From the NCBI RefSeq assembly GCF_020510565.1, contig NZ_CP075189.1:3648501-3712500 (forward strand): a DNA stretch of 64,000 nt, given 5' to 3'. Numbering within the stretch: the first letter of the stretch is position 1; the number at the start of each line of letters is the position of its first letter. Below the pieces are notes generated by a model, which worked only from the letters and a program-made list of their open reading frames with translations, was not told where the DNA came from and searched no databases. The DNA comes from Ferribacterium limneticum. Lineage in GTDB: Bacteria > Pseudomonadota > Gammaproteobacteria > Burkholderiales > Rhodocyclaceae. Positions 16,611 through 25,757 of this stretch are shown one piece after another. The position numbers and the translations under genes were made by a program.

Positions 16611-17303
16611 ATGTTTGATAGAAAAATAAGGAATGCGCTGATCGTCGGCGCGCTTTCAGCAGTTGCCAGTGTTCAGTCGGCACAGGCCACCGTGACCACC
16701 TACAACGTCACGGAAAGATTCAATCAGGTTGTCTATAACAGCGCTCCGGACCGGGACACCTACTTCACCGGGACATTCGACTTTGATTCGGCCACCCAGA
16801 CCGTATCGAATCTGCAAGGTTTGCTCAGCCAAGCCATGACCAATGCCGATCCCGCTTTGCAGGCTACGCGATACCTCAGTCATCAATTGTCGTCCGTCTA
16901 CGACGCGGCGCTGGGCGGCCTTCTGGTAAGCAGTTTTTACCAGAACACGACCGACGTTTTTCAGGGCGGCGGCTTTGCCACCGGGGGCATGCGGCAGTTT
17001 GGCAACCAGAATGCCTACGTCACGATCTTCGTCAATCTGCTTGACCCTGAGGCGACTCTGACTCCGGCCCAGAACTATAAATTGGCCTATGGCGACTGCA
17101 CTACGGGTTCGCTGATGGGCGGAATGGGCACCTGCATGACCGGCTGGCTGAGCGCCACCGGAACAACCGGCGGAACGATGCGCGGCGTCGACCAGATCAC
17201 CCAGACAATCACCGCAGCAGTACCCGAACCGGAAACCTACGCCATGTTCATGGCCGGTCTCGGGCTGATCGGCTTTATCGCCCGTCGGCGCAGGACCAAC
17301 TGA
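16611..17303 (+). CDS. PEP-CTERM surface protein with Met/Cys motif (paralogue A)
   Basis: A 230-residue exported protein: signal peptide ending SAQA, a central region with TGTFDFDSATQTVSNLQG and YVTIFVNLLDPEATLT, and a C-terminal sorting signal with VPEPETYAMFMAGLGLIGFIA followed by RRRR. PEP-CTERM proteins are processed by an exosortase (not in this window) and delivered to the envelope or matrix. Around residues 161-178 lies DCTTGSLMGGMGTCM, rich in Met and Cys. Paralogous to the next gene over most of its length. Good ribosome site (AAGGGGAG). Function unknown; I infer a link to copper only from the motif and the OprC-like receptor downstream. Confidence 0.8.
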   Translation: MFDRKIRNALIVGALSAVASVQSAQATVTTYNVTERFNQVVYNSAPDRDTYFTGTFDFDSATQTVSNLQGLLSQAMTNADPALQATRYLSHQLSSVYDAALGGLLVSSFYQNTTDVFQGGGFATGGMRQFGNQNAYVTIFVNLLDPEATLTPAQNYKLAYGDCTTGSLMGGMGTCMTGWLSATGTTGGTMRGVDQITQTITAAVPEPETYAMFMAGLGLIGFIARRRRTN

Positions 17304-17311
17304 TATCCGCA

Positions 17312-17342
17312 GCCTGCGCCTCGCGAGGAACGCAGCGCAGGC
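17312..17342 (+). other. Intergenic hairpin between the two PEP-CTERM paralogues
   Basis: GCCTGCGC and GCGCAGGC arms flank a 15-base loop just after the first PEP-CTERM stop. The T tract needed for a strong terminator is missing, so it may be an attenuator or an mRNA-stabilising structure. Confidence 0.4.
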
Positions 17343-17357
17343 CTCTGGTGAGAGATG

Positions 17358-17375
17358 CAGGTGAAGGTTCACCTG
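17358..17375. promoter_or_regulatory. 8-bp inverted repeat just upstream of paralogue B
   Basis: CAGGTGAA GG TTCACCTG, ending 24 bp before the GTG start at 17400. It could be an operator or could fold over the ribosome site region. Confidence 0.35.
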
Positions 17376-17399
17376 ATAACTGCAAGAAAGGAAATACCC

Positions 17400-18146
17400 G
17401 TGAAGAAAATGCTGTTGATCAGTAGTGCACTGGCCATGATCGGTGCCGTTCAGGTGGCCGAGGCCGCTGTTACGACTTACAAGGTCCAGGAAACGTTTTT
17501 TGAACCCGATACCCAGCCGAATGACTCGATATTCATCGGCACCTTCGACTTCGATGACGTGACCAAGACGGTCAGCAACCTCAAGGGCATCCTCAGTGAG
17601 TCGATGACCGGCACCTCTGCCGTCTATCCGAATGACACCATGACCTGGCTGACGCTCGATTATCAACTATCGTCGGTTGCAGTCGACACCAACGCTGACA
17701 GCATCAACGATGGCCTGCTGGTCACCACGTTCAAGAACAACAGCAGCAATACCTTCTGGAAAGGAACGGGCGGCGACGGTTGGAGTCCGCAGGCCGGCGT
17801 CGATGCCGGTGGGGTCTATTACGGCTTCCCAAGAGCAGGCAACAATTCGGGCAACGCTTACGCCATGATCTTCGTGAATACCACGAATCCCCTGGCCGCC
17901 CTGACGCAAAACCAGATCGACAAATTGGCCTACGCCGACTGCGCGCCCGGCGGCATGATGGGCGCCGTTTGCATGACCGGAACCAGCGTGGCCGGTTATG
18001 GCGCCATCGGAACGATGAGTGGTTATCCGGTTTCGCAGACGATCACCCTGGCGGCGCCGGTTCCGGAACCTGAAACCTACGCCATGCTGATGGCCGGCCT
18101 CGGCTTGATGGGCTTGGTTGCGCGCAAACGGCGCAAGAACGGCTAA
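17400..18146 (+). CDS. PEP-CTERM surface protein with Met/Cys motif (paralogue B)
   Basis: A 248-residue paralogue of the preceding protein. It has a short signal peptide (MLLISSALAMIGAVQVAEA), the shared GTFDFDDVTKTVSNLKGILSESM block, AYAMIFVNTTNP, and the sorting signal VPEPETYAMLMAGLGLMGLVA followed by RKRRKNG. The shared Met/Cys segment here is DCAPGGMMGAVCMTG (about residues 179-194). The GTG at 17400 follows AAAGGAAA; an in-frame ATG at 17355 lies inside the inverted repeat and would spoil the signal peptide. The tandem pair looks like a local duplication that has since diverged. Confidence 0.8.
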   Translation: MKKMLLISSALAMIGAVQVAEAAVTTYKVQETFFEPDTQPNDSIFIGTFDFDDVTKTVSNLKGILSESMTGTSAVYPNDTMTWLTLDYQLSSVAVDTNADSINDGLLVTTFKNNSSNTFWKGTGGDGWSPQAGVDAGGVYYGFPRAGNNSGNAYAMIFVNTTNPLAALTQNQIDKLAYADCAPGGMMGAVCMTGTSVAGYGAIGTMSGYPVSQTITLAAPVPEPETYAMLMAGLGLMGLVARKRRKNG

Positions 18147-18152
18147 TTTTGA

Positions 18153-18183
18153 CGGTCTGCGCGCCACTCCGGTGGGCAGACCG
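18153..18183 (+). other. Intergenic hairpin upstream of the OprC-like receptor
   Basis: CGGTCTGC and GCAGACCG arms with a 15-base loop, 33 bp before the receptor start. It could act as a partial terminator or processing site that lowers receptor expression relative to the PEP-CTERM genes. Confidence 0.4.
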
Positions 18184-18215
18184 CTACCCGGCAACTCCAA
18201 AGATGTCAGGCAATC

Positions 18216-20591
18216 TTGATTCCATTTCATTCGACTGCAGCTGCCAGGAAATTACTGGCCAATTCCTTCGTCGCGCTGCTTTCCGCCGCCTCGCTTGAGG
18301 CGACGGCTCAGGTAACAGCCCCAGCACAGACGACTATCGCCCCCCCGCCATCGGCGAACCAGGCAGAGCCCAATCCGGACGGCGCCGACACGACAGCGCA
18401 GACTATGCCCTCGGTCGTCGTTACGGCCGGCCGGACAGGCGACTCGCTGCACAGCGCCGCCCGCCGCAACGAGCAGGACCTGGCCCCGCAACGCACGGCG
18501 ACCAGCGACAGCGCGCAACTGCTCAAGGACATTCCCGGCGTCAGTCTCTACGGCGCCGGCGGCATTTCCAGCCTGCCCGTGATTCACGGCTTGGCGGATG
18601 ACCGTTTGCGCACGCAGGTCGACGGCATGGACCTCATGACGGCCTGCCCGAACCACATGAACTCGGCGCTGTCCTTCATCGACCCGACGAGCGTCGCCAG
18701 CGTCGAGGTGTTTGCCGGCATCACGCCGGCCAGCCTGGGCGGCGACAGCATCGGCGGGACGATCCAGGTGAAATCGGCGCCGCCGAAATTCGCCAAAGCC
18801 GATCAAAGCTTCCTCGCCGAAGGCCGGGCTGGCACCTTCACCCGCAGCAATGGCAACGCCCGCGGCTACAGCTTCGGTGCCACGCTGGCCAGCCAGCATG
18901 TCAATGTTTCCTACGCCGAATCGAATTCCGAATCCGACAATTACCGGGCGGCAAAGGACTTCAAGATACCCGGCCTCTGGCAGATGATGGGCGAGCGTCC
19001 TCTGGCCGGCAACGAGGTGGGTTCAAGCGAATACGCCGGCTCAAGAAACCGGCGCCTCGGACTGGCGCTCAATCTGGCCGATCATCTGCTCGAACTGACC
19101 TTCAGCGAACAACGGCTGCTTTTTGAAGGCTTCCCGAACCAGCGCATGGACATGATCGCCAGCGCCCCCGATCCAGGCAATCCGGCCAATTACGTCGTGG
19201 ACAAGGACAAGCCTTCCAACGTCAACAAACTGGTCAATCTGGCCTACACCGGGCAATACCAGTGGGGTCAGCTCGAAGCGAGGGTGTTCCACCAGGATCT
19301 CAAGCACCACATGGACATGATCCAGGACCGCTTCTACGGCATGGTCATGCCGATGGACACCGAAGCGACGACCCTGGGCGGGCTGCTCAAGGGCAGCATC
19401 GAACTGTCGCCGACGGATACGCTGCGCGTCGGCAGCGACTTCCAGAACTACCGTCTGAACGACTGGTGGCCGCCGCTCGGCCCGACGCCGGGATCGATGT
19501 CGGGCGACGATTTCTGGAACATTCGCCACGGCCGCCGCGACCGCCTCGGTTTCTTTGCCGAATGGGAAGCGCAATGGACCCCGAAATGGCTGACGCTGAT
19601 CGGCATGCGCAGCGACACCGTCACCTCGGATGCCGGATCGGTACAGGGCTACGCTCCCGGCTTTGGCAACTACGGCGCTGACTCGGCCAGATTCAACGCC
19701 AGCGATCACCGGCGCCAGGACAACAATATCGACTGGACGCTACTGTCGCGCTACACGGCGGATGCGATGCAGACCTACGAGGCCGGCTTCGCCCGCAAAA
19801 CCCGCTCACCCAATCTCTACGAACGCTACCCCTGGTCAGCTTTTTCGATGGCTGCGCTGATGAACAATTTCGTCGGCGACGGCAATGCCTACATCGGCAA
19901 TCTCGACCTCAAGCCGGAAGTCGCCCATACCTTCAGCGGGACCGCCGACTGGCACGCCGCTGACAAGGCTGGCTGGGGCTTCAAAGCAACGGCCTACCTG
20001 ACCTACGTTGACAATTTCATCGATGCCAAGCGCTGTGACCTCTCCGGCTGCGGCGGCGCCAGCAACCTGACCAAGACCGACGGCTACGTCTCGCTGCAGT
20101 ACGTCAATCAGTCGGCCCAACTGTACGGACTGGATCTGTCCGGCCACAGACTGCTTGGCCGCAGCGAGGATTTCGGCAGTTTCACGCTGAGCGGCGCGCT
20201 CAATTACGTCAGGGGCAAGAACCGGACAACCGGCGACAACCTCTACCACATGATGCCGCTCAACCTGAAGCTGGCCCTGACCCATCGCCTGGCTGGCTGG
20301 ACAACGACGGCTGAAACCCTGTGGGTCGACAACAAGGACACCATTTCTCAGGTCAGGAACGAGGTGCGGACCCCGGATTACACCTTGCTCAATCTGCGCA
20401 CAAGCTACGACTGGAAATACGCCCGCCTCGACATCGGCCTTGAAAACGCCCTCAACAAGTTCTACCTCATGCCGCTCGGCGGTGCTTATCTGGGCCAGGG
20501 CAACTCGATGACGACCAACGGTATTCCGTGGGGCATGTCGGTTCCCGGCAAGGGACGCTCATTCAACGTGGCCCTGAATGTGCATTTCTGA
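18216..20591 (+). CDS. TonB-dependent copper receptor, OprC/NosA-like
   Basis: A 791-residue TonB-dependent receptor with a plug from about residue 65 (PSVVVTAGRTGD) and a barrel ending NVALNVHF. It contains CPNHM at residues 144-148 and a histidine-methionine motif HHMDM at 364-368, followed by YGMVMPMDTEA. In Pseudomonas aeruginosa OprC the copper site is built from a CxxxM and an HxM motif, and NosA of denitrifiers is the same family, so copper import is the likely role, perhaps for nitrous oxide reductase or terminal oxidases. The start is a TTG preceded by TCAGGCAATC; the signal peptide ends near TAQ. It follows two PEP-CTERM genes on the same strand. Confidence 0.85.
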   Translation: MIPFHSTAAARKLLANSFVALLSAASLEATAQVTAPAQTTIAPPPSANQAEPNPDGADTTAQTMPSVVVTAGRTGDSLHSAARRNEQDLAPQRTATSDSAQLLKDIPGVSLYGAGGISSLPVIHGLADDRLRTQVDGMDLMTACPNHMNSALSFIDPTSVASVEVFAGITPASLGGDSIGGTIQVKSAPPKFAKADQSFLAEGRAGTFTRSNGNARGYSFGATLASQHVNVSYAESNSESDNYRAAKDFKIPGLWQMMGERPLAGNEVGSSEYAGSRNRRLGLALNLADHLLELTFSEQRLLFEGFPNQRMDMIASAPDPGNPANYVVDKDKPSNVNKLVNLAYTGQYQWGQLEARVFHQDLKHHMDMIQDRFYGMVMPMDTEATTLGGLLKGSIELSPTDTLRVGSDFQNYRLNDWWPPLGPTPGSMSGDDFWNIRHGRRDRLGFFAEWEAQWTPKWLTLIGMRSDTVTSDAGSVQGYAPGFGNYGADSARFNASDHRRQDNNIDWTLLSRYTADAMQTYEAGFARKTRSPNLYERYPWSAFSMAALMNNFVGDGNAYIGNLDLKPEVAHTFSGTADWHAADKAGWGFKATAYLTYVDNFIDAKRCDLSGCGGASNLTKTDGYVSLQYVNQSAQLYGLDLSGHRLLGRSEDFGSFTLSGALNYVRGKNRTTGDNLYHMMPLNLKLALTHRLAGWTTTAETLWVDNKDTISQVRNEVRTPDYTLLNLRTSYDWKYARLDIGLENALNKFYLMPLGGAYLGQGNSMTTNGIPWGMSVPGKGRSFNVALNVHF

Positions 20592-20604
20592 GCGACGCGG
20601 CAGG

Positions 20605-20640
20605 ATTTCAATTTTGTCCATTTTTTCCGGTTGACCGTGG
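20605..20640 (+). repeat. Dispersed bipartite repeat, copy 4 (intergenic)
   Basis: Left half ATTTCAATTTTGTCCATTT, right half TTTCCGGTTGACCGTGG exact. It begins 14 bp after the OprC-like receptor stop and precedes the terminator. Confidence 0.9.
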
Positions 20641-20668
20641 CAATCGGGTCTGCCTGCAGACCAAAAAC

Positions 20669-20694
20669 AAATAGGCCGCAACCGCGGCCTATTT
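20669..20694. terminator. Bidirectional terminator
   Basis: AAATAGGCCGC and GCGGCCTATTT arms with a 4-base loop between the convergent receptor and PEP-CTERM genes. Confidence 0.8.
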
Positions 20695-20721
20695 GGCATT
20701 TCCGGTACCGCCAAACGGCGA

Positions 20722-21426
20722 TTAAAGCTGCTTGGCGCGACGACGAACCAGGGCACCGATAACGCCGAGACCGGCCAGCAACATGGCGTAGCTGTCGGCT
20801 TCGGGAACGGCGCTGACCTGAACGGTGAAGTACGACGCATCGTGCGAAATGCTGGCCGAACTGTCGCGACCGGCAACGGTCACCCAGCCACTGGTCTGGA
20901 AGTAGGTCAGTTCAGCCTGCTGGACCCCGTCCAGATTGGCACTGCCGGAGACATTGTAGGGACCGTTGGCGCCAAAACTGTCAGAGCCATCCTTTTCCGA
21001 GTAGGTCGAGGTGTCGCCGTAGACGCCGCCCCAGCCATTCCATTGGGCGAAGGTATTGGCGCCAGCATAGGCATACGCGCCGTCAGCACTGCCAACCGTC
21101 GTCGTAATCTGGCCAACCGCACCGGAAATGATCGATTGAATCTGATAGCCGGACTTGGCCTGGACGGAAACCGCCCCGACATAGGTCCAGTCAAGGAAGT
21201 CCGCAGAACTCTCGCCGCTGCGCTGGCCAGCCGCCGCAGCCGAGTAGCCGAGATTGCTGAAGGTGAAGGTATTGCCGCTCTGGCCAAAGACCGTGCCCTG
21301 AGCAATGCCCCAGAAGCTGTCGTCATAGGTGAAAGTGTAATTGCCGGCATCGACGGACTGCATGGCAGCGCTGGCCGAACCGGCGAAAGCAGTGGCAAAG
21401 GCCAGAGCGAGAAGGGATTTTTTCAT
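20722..21426 (-). CDS. PEP-CTERM protein with non-canonical sorting motif
   Basis: A 234-residue exported protein with a signal peptide ending GSASA, a Gly/Ser/Tyr/Thr-rich beta-type body and a C-terminal VPEADSYAMLLAGLGVIGALV followed by RRRAKQL. The usual PEP is degenerate (PEA), but the downstream helix and basic tail are intact. No cysteine or Met/Cys motif, so it is not a close paralogue of the two plus-strand PEP-CTERM proteins. The ATG at 21426 starts MKKSLLALAF; the ribosome site is weak. It lies between prfA and the copper receptor. Confidence 0.78.
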   Translation of the reverse strand: MKKSLLALAFATAFAGSASAAMQSVDAGNYTFTYDDSFWGIAQGTVFGQSGNTFTFSNLGYSAAAAGQRSGESSADFLDWTYVGAVSVQAKSGYQIQSIISGAVGQITTTVGSADGAYAYAGANTFAQWNGWGGVYGDTSTYSEKDGSDSFGANGPYNVSGSANLDGVQQAELTYFQTSGWVTVAGRDSSASISHDASYFTVQVSAVPEADSYAMLLAGLGVIGALVRRRAKQL

Positions 21427-21576
21427 GGGATAGCCAGAGCGAATAATTGACGATCGATTATCAGCCAGGCTCAACCAGCCTACCAATGAGCCATTCGGAC
21501 TAAGGCCGCCGGCGCGGCCAGCAAAAACCGGAAATATTTCACGGACCCGCGTCGAAATCTGGCGGGTCGCCAGGCT

Positions 21577-21620
21577 CAGCCGTTCGTTTCGGCCAGCTCA
21601 GCCGTTCGTTTCGGCCAGTT
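21577..21620. repeat. 22-bp tandem duplication at the prfA 3' end
   Basis: On the minus strand the unit GARCTGGCCGAAACGAACGG plus CT occurs twice in a row. The first copy encodes the last residues of PrfA (ELAETNG) and the stop comes from the junction, so the second copy is untranslated. Confidence 0.8.
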
Positions 21621-22683
21621 CGGCCAGCAGATCGGCCTGATGTTCCGCCGCCAGCGCGCCGAGCAGTTCGTCCATGTCGCCGTCCATGATCGCGGCGATC
21701 TTGTACAGCGTCAGGTTGATGCGGTGATCGGTGATCCGCCCCTGCGGGAAGTTGTAGGTGCGGATGCGTTCGGAGCGGTCGCCGGAGCCGATCAGGCTCT
21801 TGCGGGTGCTCGAAATGTGCGCCTGCTGGGCGCGCACCTGAACGTCCTTGATGCGCGCCGCCAGCACCTTCATGGCCGAGGCCTTGTTGGCGTGCTGCGA
21901 ACGGCCATCCTGACATTCGGCAACGATGCCGGTCGGCAGGTGGGTGATGCGCACGGCCGAATCGGTCTTGTTGATGTGCTGACCACCGGCGCCCGAAGCG
22001 CGGAAAGTGTCGATGCGCAGGTCGGCCGGATTGAGGTTCACGTCCTCGACTTCGTCGACTTCCGGCATCACCGCCACGGTGCACGCCGAGGTGTGGATGC
22101 GGCCCTGCGTTTCGGTTTCCGGCACGCGCTGGACGCGGTGGCCGCCGGACTCGAACTTGAGCCGCGAATAGGCGCCGTTGCCAGCCAGCCGGCAGATGAT
22201 TTCGCGATAGCCGCCGAGCTCCGACTCGCTTGCCGACATGACTTCGACCTGCCAGCGCTGACGCTCGGCGTAGCGCGAATACATGCGGAACAGATCGCCG
22301 GCGAACAGCGCCGACTCGTCGCCCCCCGTCCCGGCACGAATTTCGAGCAGCACGCTGCGCTCGTCGTTGGGATCTTTCGGCAGCAACAGCTTCTGCAACT
22401 CAATTTCGAGTTCGGGCAGGCGCGCCTTGGCGCTGGCGATTTCTTCCTCGGCGAAGTCGCGCATTTCCGGGTCGTCGCGCATTGCCTCGGCTTCGGCCAG
22501 ATCGTTTTCCGCCTGACGGAAAGCATTGAACTGGACAATGACCGGCTCGATTTCGGAGCGTTCCCGCGACAGCTTGCGGAACTGATCCATGTCCCCCGCC
22601 GTGCTCGGCGCCGACAGCATGCGGTCGATTTCATCGAGGCGATCGACCAGCAGTTCGAGTTTTTGGCGGATGCTCGATTTCAT
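21598..22683 (-). CDS. prfA: Peptide chain release factor 1
   Basis: RF1 recognises UAA and UAG stop codons and triggers peptide release. The protein is 361 residues, standard length, with [18 protein letters not shown], the codon-recognition loop region [20 protein letters not shown] and the catalytic GGQ in [20 protein letters not shown]. It is normally cotranscribed between hemA and prmC; here both neighbours are displaced by insertions. A 22-bp tandem duplication abuts its stop codon. Confidence 0.96.
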   Translation of the reverse strand: MKSSIRQKLELLVDRLDEIDRMLSAPSTAGDMDQFRKLSRERSEIEPVIVQFNAFRQAENDLAEAEAMRDDPEMRDFAEEEIASAKARLPELEIELQKLLLPKDPNDERSVLLEIRAGTGGDESALFAGDLFRMYSRYAERQRWQVEVMSASESELGGYREIICRLAGNGAYSRLKFESGGHRVQRVPETETQGRIHTSACTVAVMPEVDEVEDVNLNPADLRIDTFRASGAGGQHINKTDSAVRITHLPTGIVAECQDGRSQHANKASAMKVLAARIKDVQVRAQQAHISSTRKSLIGSGDRSERIRTYNFPQGRITDHRINLTLYKIAAIMDGDMDELLGALAAEHQADLLAELAETNG

Positions 22684-22814
22684 ATCGCAAGCCGGTCAGC
22701 AAATGGTTCAAGGGGGCGTAATGGTACCCGAGAACACCGTTCGTCGGCGATGGAAGGAGATTGCCACGGGAAGATTCACCAAGCATAATTGTTCGATTGC
22801 AGATCTCAACAATC

Positions 22815-24509
22815 ATGCCCCACATTCCTCACTCCCTCATCGCACAGGCGGCAACGCTGGAATCGCGCTGGGAACACTATCGCGCCAAAGGTGAAGTCGA
22901 CCTTTTCGTCGAATTCACGCTGTCGCTCAATGGCCTGACCGAGCAACTCAACCGCCGTCACCTGCCGGGACTGGTCCGCGCCTGCCAGGAACTGGAAAAC
23001 ACTGCCCTGACCCTGTTCGGCGACAGTTCCATGCACCCCATCCCGCATGACCAGGCGAATGCCATCAGTCGGCAGTTGATCATCATCCTGAGCGAACTTC
23101 GCCGCCACGAAACGCCGGCCACCCCGGCAAGACGTCAGACGGACGACCTTGCCGAGCGCGAAAATACCAGCCAGCAACCGCGTCAGATTGTCATCGTATC
23201 CCGGCCGAACCACCCAGCGACGAAAATGCTGAGCGAGCAACTGGGCTTTTTTGGCTTCATCCCTAGCCACGTTGGCTGGGGAGAAACGCCGGATTCAGAG
23301 CAGCCGCCACTGGCCATCCTGTTCATCCCGGAGCAGAAAGGACGGGCTTATCCGCCCAATGCGATTGCCGACATCATGGCCTTGCGCACCGAATTCCCGA
23401 GCAGTTATTTCTATTGCCTGTCCGTGCCGAGCAACCTGCAAAGCATCGTCCTCCTCCAGCGCGCCGGCGCCGATGCCTGCGTGCCGCTTGGCGATACGGT
23501 CAGCGACGTCCTGTCACGCATTCTCGATCTGGCCCAGACGCAGGAACAAGAAACGCATCGCGTGCTGATCGTCGAAGACTCGGCCACCGCCATCGCCCAC
23601 GTCCGGCGCTCCTTATCCCAGCACGGCATCGACAGCCGGGCCATCAACGACCCTCGGCTACTGCTCGAAGCGGCAGCCGAATACAAGCCCGATGCCATCC
23701 TGATGGACATGCACATGCCCTTCTGCAGCGGCGTCGAGGTGACCAGCGCCCTGCGCCAGGTACCCGAATACCATTCGCTGCCGGTCATCTACCTGTCGAG
23801 CGAAAGTGACATTGCCCAGCAGGTTGAGGCCTTGCGCCTCGGTGGCGACCAGTTCCTGACCAAGCCGACCAATCCGATCATTCTGGCGGCGGTGGTCAAG
23901 ACAAAGATCCAGCGCTACCGGGAAATGCTGCACTCGACCCGCCACGACAGCCTGACCGGCCTGCTTAACCACGCTACGGCAAAGGATCAGATCGAACGCA
24001 TGATGCACGACGCCATGCCGGGCGGCCGCATGGTTGTCGCCATGATCGACATCGACCGTTTCAAATCGATCAACGACCGCTTCGGCCACCCGGTCGGCGA
24101 CCAGGTCATCCGCAGCCTGTCCTGGCTGCTGCGTGGCCGTCTGCGCAACACCGACCTGATCGGCCGCTACGGCGGCGAGGAGTTCATCGTCGCCCTGCCC
24201 GATACCGAACTGGAGCGGGCCACCGTCCTGCTCGACCAGATACGCCAGGATTTTTCTGAGCTGCCGCACGCGCACGCCGAGGGCTCGGTGCACGCCACCT
24301 TCAGTTGCGGCATCGCCGCCCTGCCTTATTTCATCACGCCATCAAGCATCATTCAGGCGGCCGACGCCGCCCTGCTTCAGGCCAAGCGCAGCGGCCGAAA
24401 CTGTCTGCTCCGCGCCGAGCCGGAAAGTGGGCTCTCAGTCACCAGCGTGGAGATGGAACAGTCGGCTTACCGTGGCCTGCAGTTCAGCCCGTTCGCCATT
24501 GTCAGCTGA
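22815..24509 (+). CDS. Response regulator with two receiver-like domains and GGDEF diguanylate cyclase
   Basis: A 564-residue PleD-like protein. Residues 1-100 form a helical region. About 130-245 is a receiver-like domain without a convincing phospho-site. About 248-370 is a true receiver ([10 protein letters not shown], phospho-site in [13 protein letters not shown], lysine in FLTKPTNP). About 380-545 is the GGDEF domain with the active site RYGGEEF. The inhibitory RxxD (RNTD) sits exactly five residues before GGEEF, so product inhibition by c-di-GMP is likely. The start is uncertain: the ATG at 22815 has no strong ribosome site, and a TTG at 22761 lies too close behind AAGGAGA. Its 3' end overlaps hemA, which is convergent, by 75 bp. 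Confidence 0.85.
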   Translation: MPHIPHSLIAQAATLESRWEHYRAKGEVDLFVEFTLSLNGLTEQLNRRHLPGLVRACQELENTALTLFGDSSMHPIPHDQANAISRQLIIILSELRRHETPATPARRQTDDLAERENTSQQPRQIVIVSRPNHPATKMLSEQLGFFGFIPSHVGWGETPDSEQPPLAILFIPEQKGRAYPPNAIADIMALRTEFPSSYFYCLSVPSNLQSIVLLQRAGADACVPLGDTVSDVLSRILDLAQTQEQETHRVLIVEDSATAIAHVRRSLSQHGIDSRAINDPRLLLEAAAEYKPDAILMDMHMPFCSGVEVTSALRQVPEYHSLPVIYLSSESDIAQQVEALRLGGDQFLTKPTNPIILAAVVKTKIQRYREMLHSTRHDSLTGLLNHATAKDQIERMMHDAMPGGRMVVAMIDIDRFKSINDRFGHPVGDQVIRSLSWLLRGRLRNTDLIGRYGGEEFIVALPDTELERATVLLDQIRQDFSELPHAHAEGSVHATFSCGIAALPYFITPSSIIQAADAALLQAKRSGRNCLLRAEPESGLSVTSVEMEQSAYRGLQFSPFAIVS

Positions 24510-25685
24510 ATTCAGCGCCTGCGTCGGGGCGTGCAGGAACTTGTTGGTCAGGCGTTGCGACAACTGCTCGAGCACCTTTTCCGGCGCCTCACCCTTGGCC
24601 AGCAGCTTTATCGCATGCTCCATCTCGTGCCGGCGCATGCGTTCGGCCGAATCGCGCAGCGAGCGAATGACCGGCACTGTGTCGCGCGATTCTAGCCAGC
24701 CGAGAAAGTCCTGCACCCGGTTGGCAATGATCGCCTCGGCGTCGACCACCGCCGCCTGCCGTGACTCCAGGCCACTTTCAACCACCTGGGCCAGATCGTC
24801 CACGGTGTAGAGAAAGACGTCGTCGAGCTTGCCGACTTCTTCTTCGATATCGCGCGGCACGGCAAGGTCAACCATGAAGATCGGCCGGTGGCGGCGCGTC
24901 TTGATCGCCCGTTCGACCATGCCCAGGCCGATGATCGGCAGCGGGCTGGCTGTGCAGGAAACAACGATGTCGTGAGCGGCCAGATGCTCGCCCAGTTCGT
25001 CCAGGCGGATGGCCGTACCGCCGTACTGCTCGGCCAGGGCACGCGCCCGCTCAACCGTCCGGTTGGCGATGGTGACCTGCTTCGGCTTGCCGGCGCAGAA
25101 GTGGGCAGCGCACAGTTCGATCATTTCGCCGGCGCCGATGAACAGGATGCGCTGGCCGGCAATCGACTCGAAAATGCGTTCGGCCAGATGGACGCCGGCA
25201 GCGGCCATCGAGACGATGTTGGCGCCGATGGCTGTCGTCGAACGGACTTCCTTGGCGACCGAGAACGAGCGCTGGAAAAGCTTGTGCAGTTGCGTGCCGA
25301 GGGTGCCGTTTTCTTCGGCGGCGCGCACGGCGTCTTTCATCTGGCCGAGAATCTGCGGCTCGCCGATGACCATCGAATCGAGGCCGCTGGCGACGCGGAA
25401 GGCGTGGCGGATGGCTTCCGGCTGGTCGTGGGTATAGATGTAGGGGGCCAGTTCGGCACGTTCGACCTGGTGGTAATGCGCCAGCCAGTCGATGACGACC
25501 TCGGGCGATTCGGCCGAACAATAGATCTCGGTGCGGTTGCAGGTGGACAGGATGGCCACTTCGCGGACAGGCCGGTCGCGCGTCAGGTCGCCCAGCGCAT
25601 GGCCCAGTTTGTCGGCGCCAAACGCTACCCGCTCGCGGATGGCGAGCGGCGCGGAATGATGGTTGATGCCGAGGGTAAAAATCAC
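24435..25685 (-). CDS. hemA: Glutamyl-tRNA reductase
   Basis: First committed step of the C5 tetrapyrrole pathway: reduces glutamyl-tRNA to glutamate-1-semialdehyde with NADPH. The 416-residue protein has the catalytic cysteine in [12 protein letters not shown] (about residue 50), [13 protein letters not shown], the NADPH loop [14 protein letters not shown] and the C-terminal dimerisation helix. It starts with GTG and is preceded by an extended -10 promoter. In related bacteria hemA precedes prfA and prmC directly; here a plus-strand diguanylate cyclase gene intervenes and even overlaps the hemA 3' end by 75 bp. Confidence 0.96.
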   Translation of the reverse strand: MIFTLGINHHSAPLAIRERVAFGADKLGHALGDLTRDRPVREVAILSTCNRTEIYCSAESPEVVIDWLAHYHQVERAELAPYIYTHDQPEAIRHAFRVASGLDSMVIGEPQILGQMKDAVRAAEENGTLGTQLHKLFQRSFSVAKEVRSTTAIGANIVSMAAAGVHLAERIFESIAGQRILFIGAGEMIELCAAHFCAGKPKQVTIANRTVERARALAEQYGGTAIRLDELGEHLAAHDIVVSCTASPLPIIGLGMVERAIKTRRHRPIFMVDLAVPRDIEEEVGKLDDVFLYTVDDLAQVVESGLESRQAAVVDAEAIIANRVQDFLGWLESRDTVPVIRSLRDSAERMRRHEMEHAIKLLAKGEAPEKVLEQLSQRLTNKFLHAPTQALNSADNGERAELQATVSRLFHLHAGD

Positions 25686-25718
25686 CGGATAGGGCTGGCG
25701 CGCACGAAATGGGCGCTG

Positions 25719-25727
25719 ATTATAACA
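25719..25727 (-). promoter_or_regulatory. Extended -10 promoter for hemA
   Basis: On the minus strand TGTTATAAT matches an extended -10 element perfectly, about 34 bp upstream of the hemA GTG. No good -35 is seen, as is usual for extended -10 promoters. Confidence 0.6.
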
Positions 25728-25757
25728 TCCGCCCGTGACGCCCTTCCCCGATCTGGA

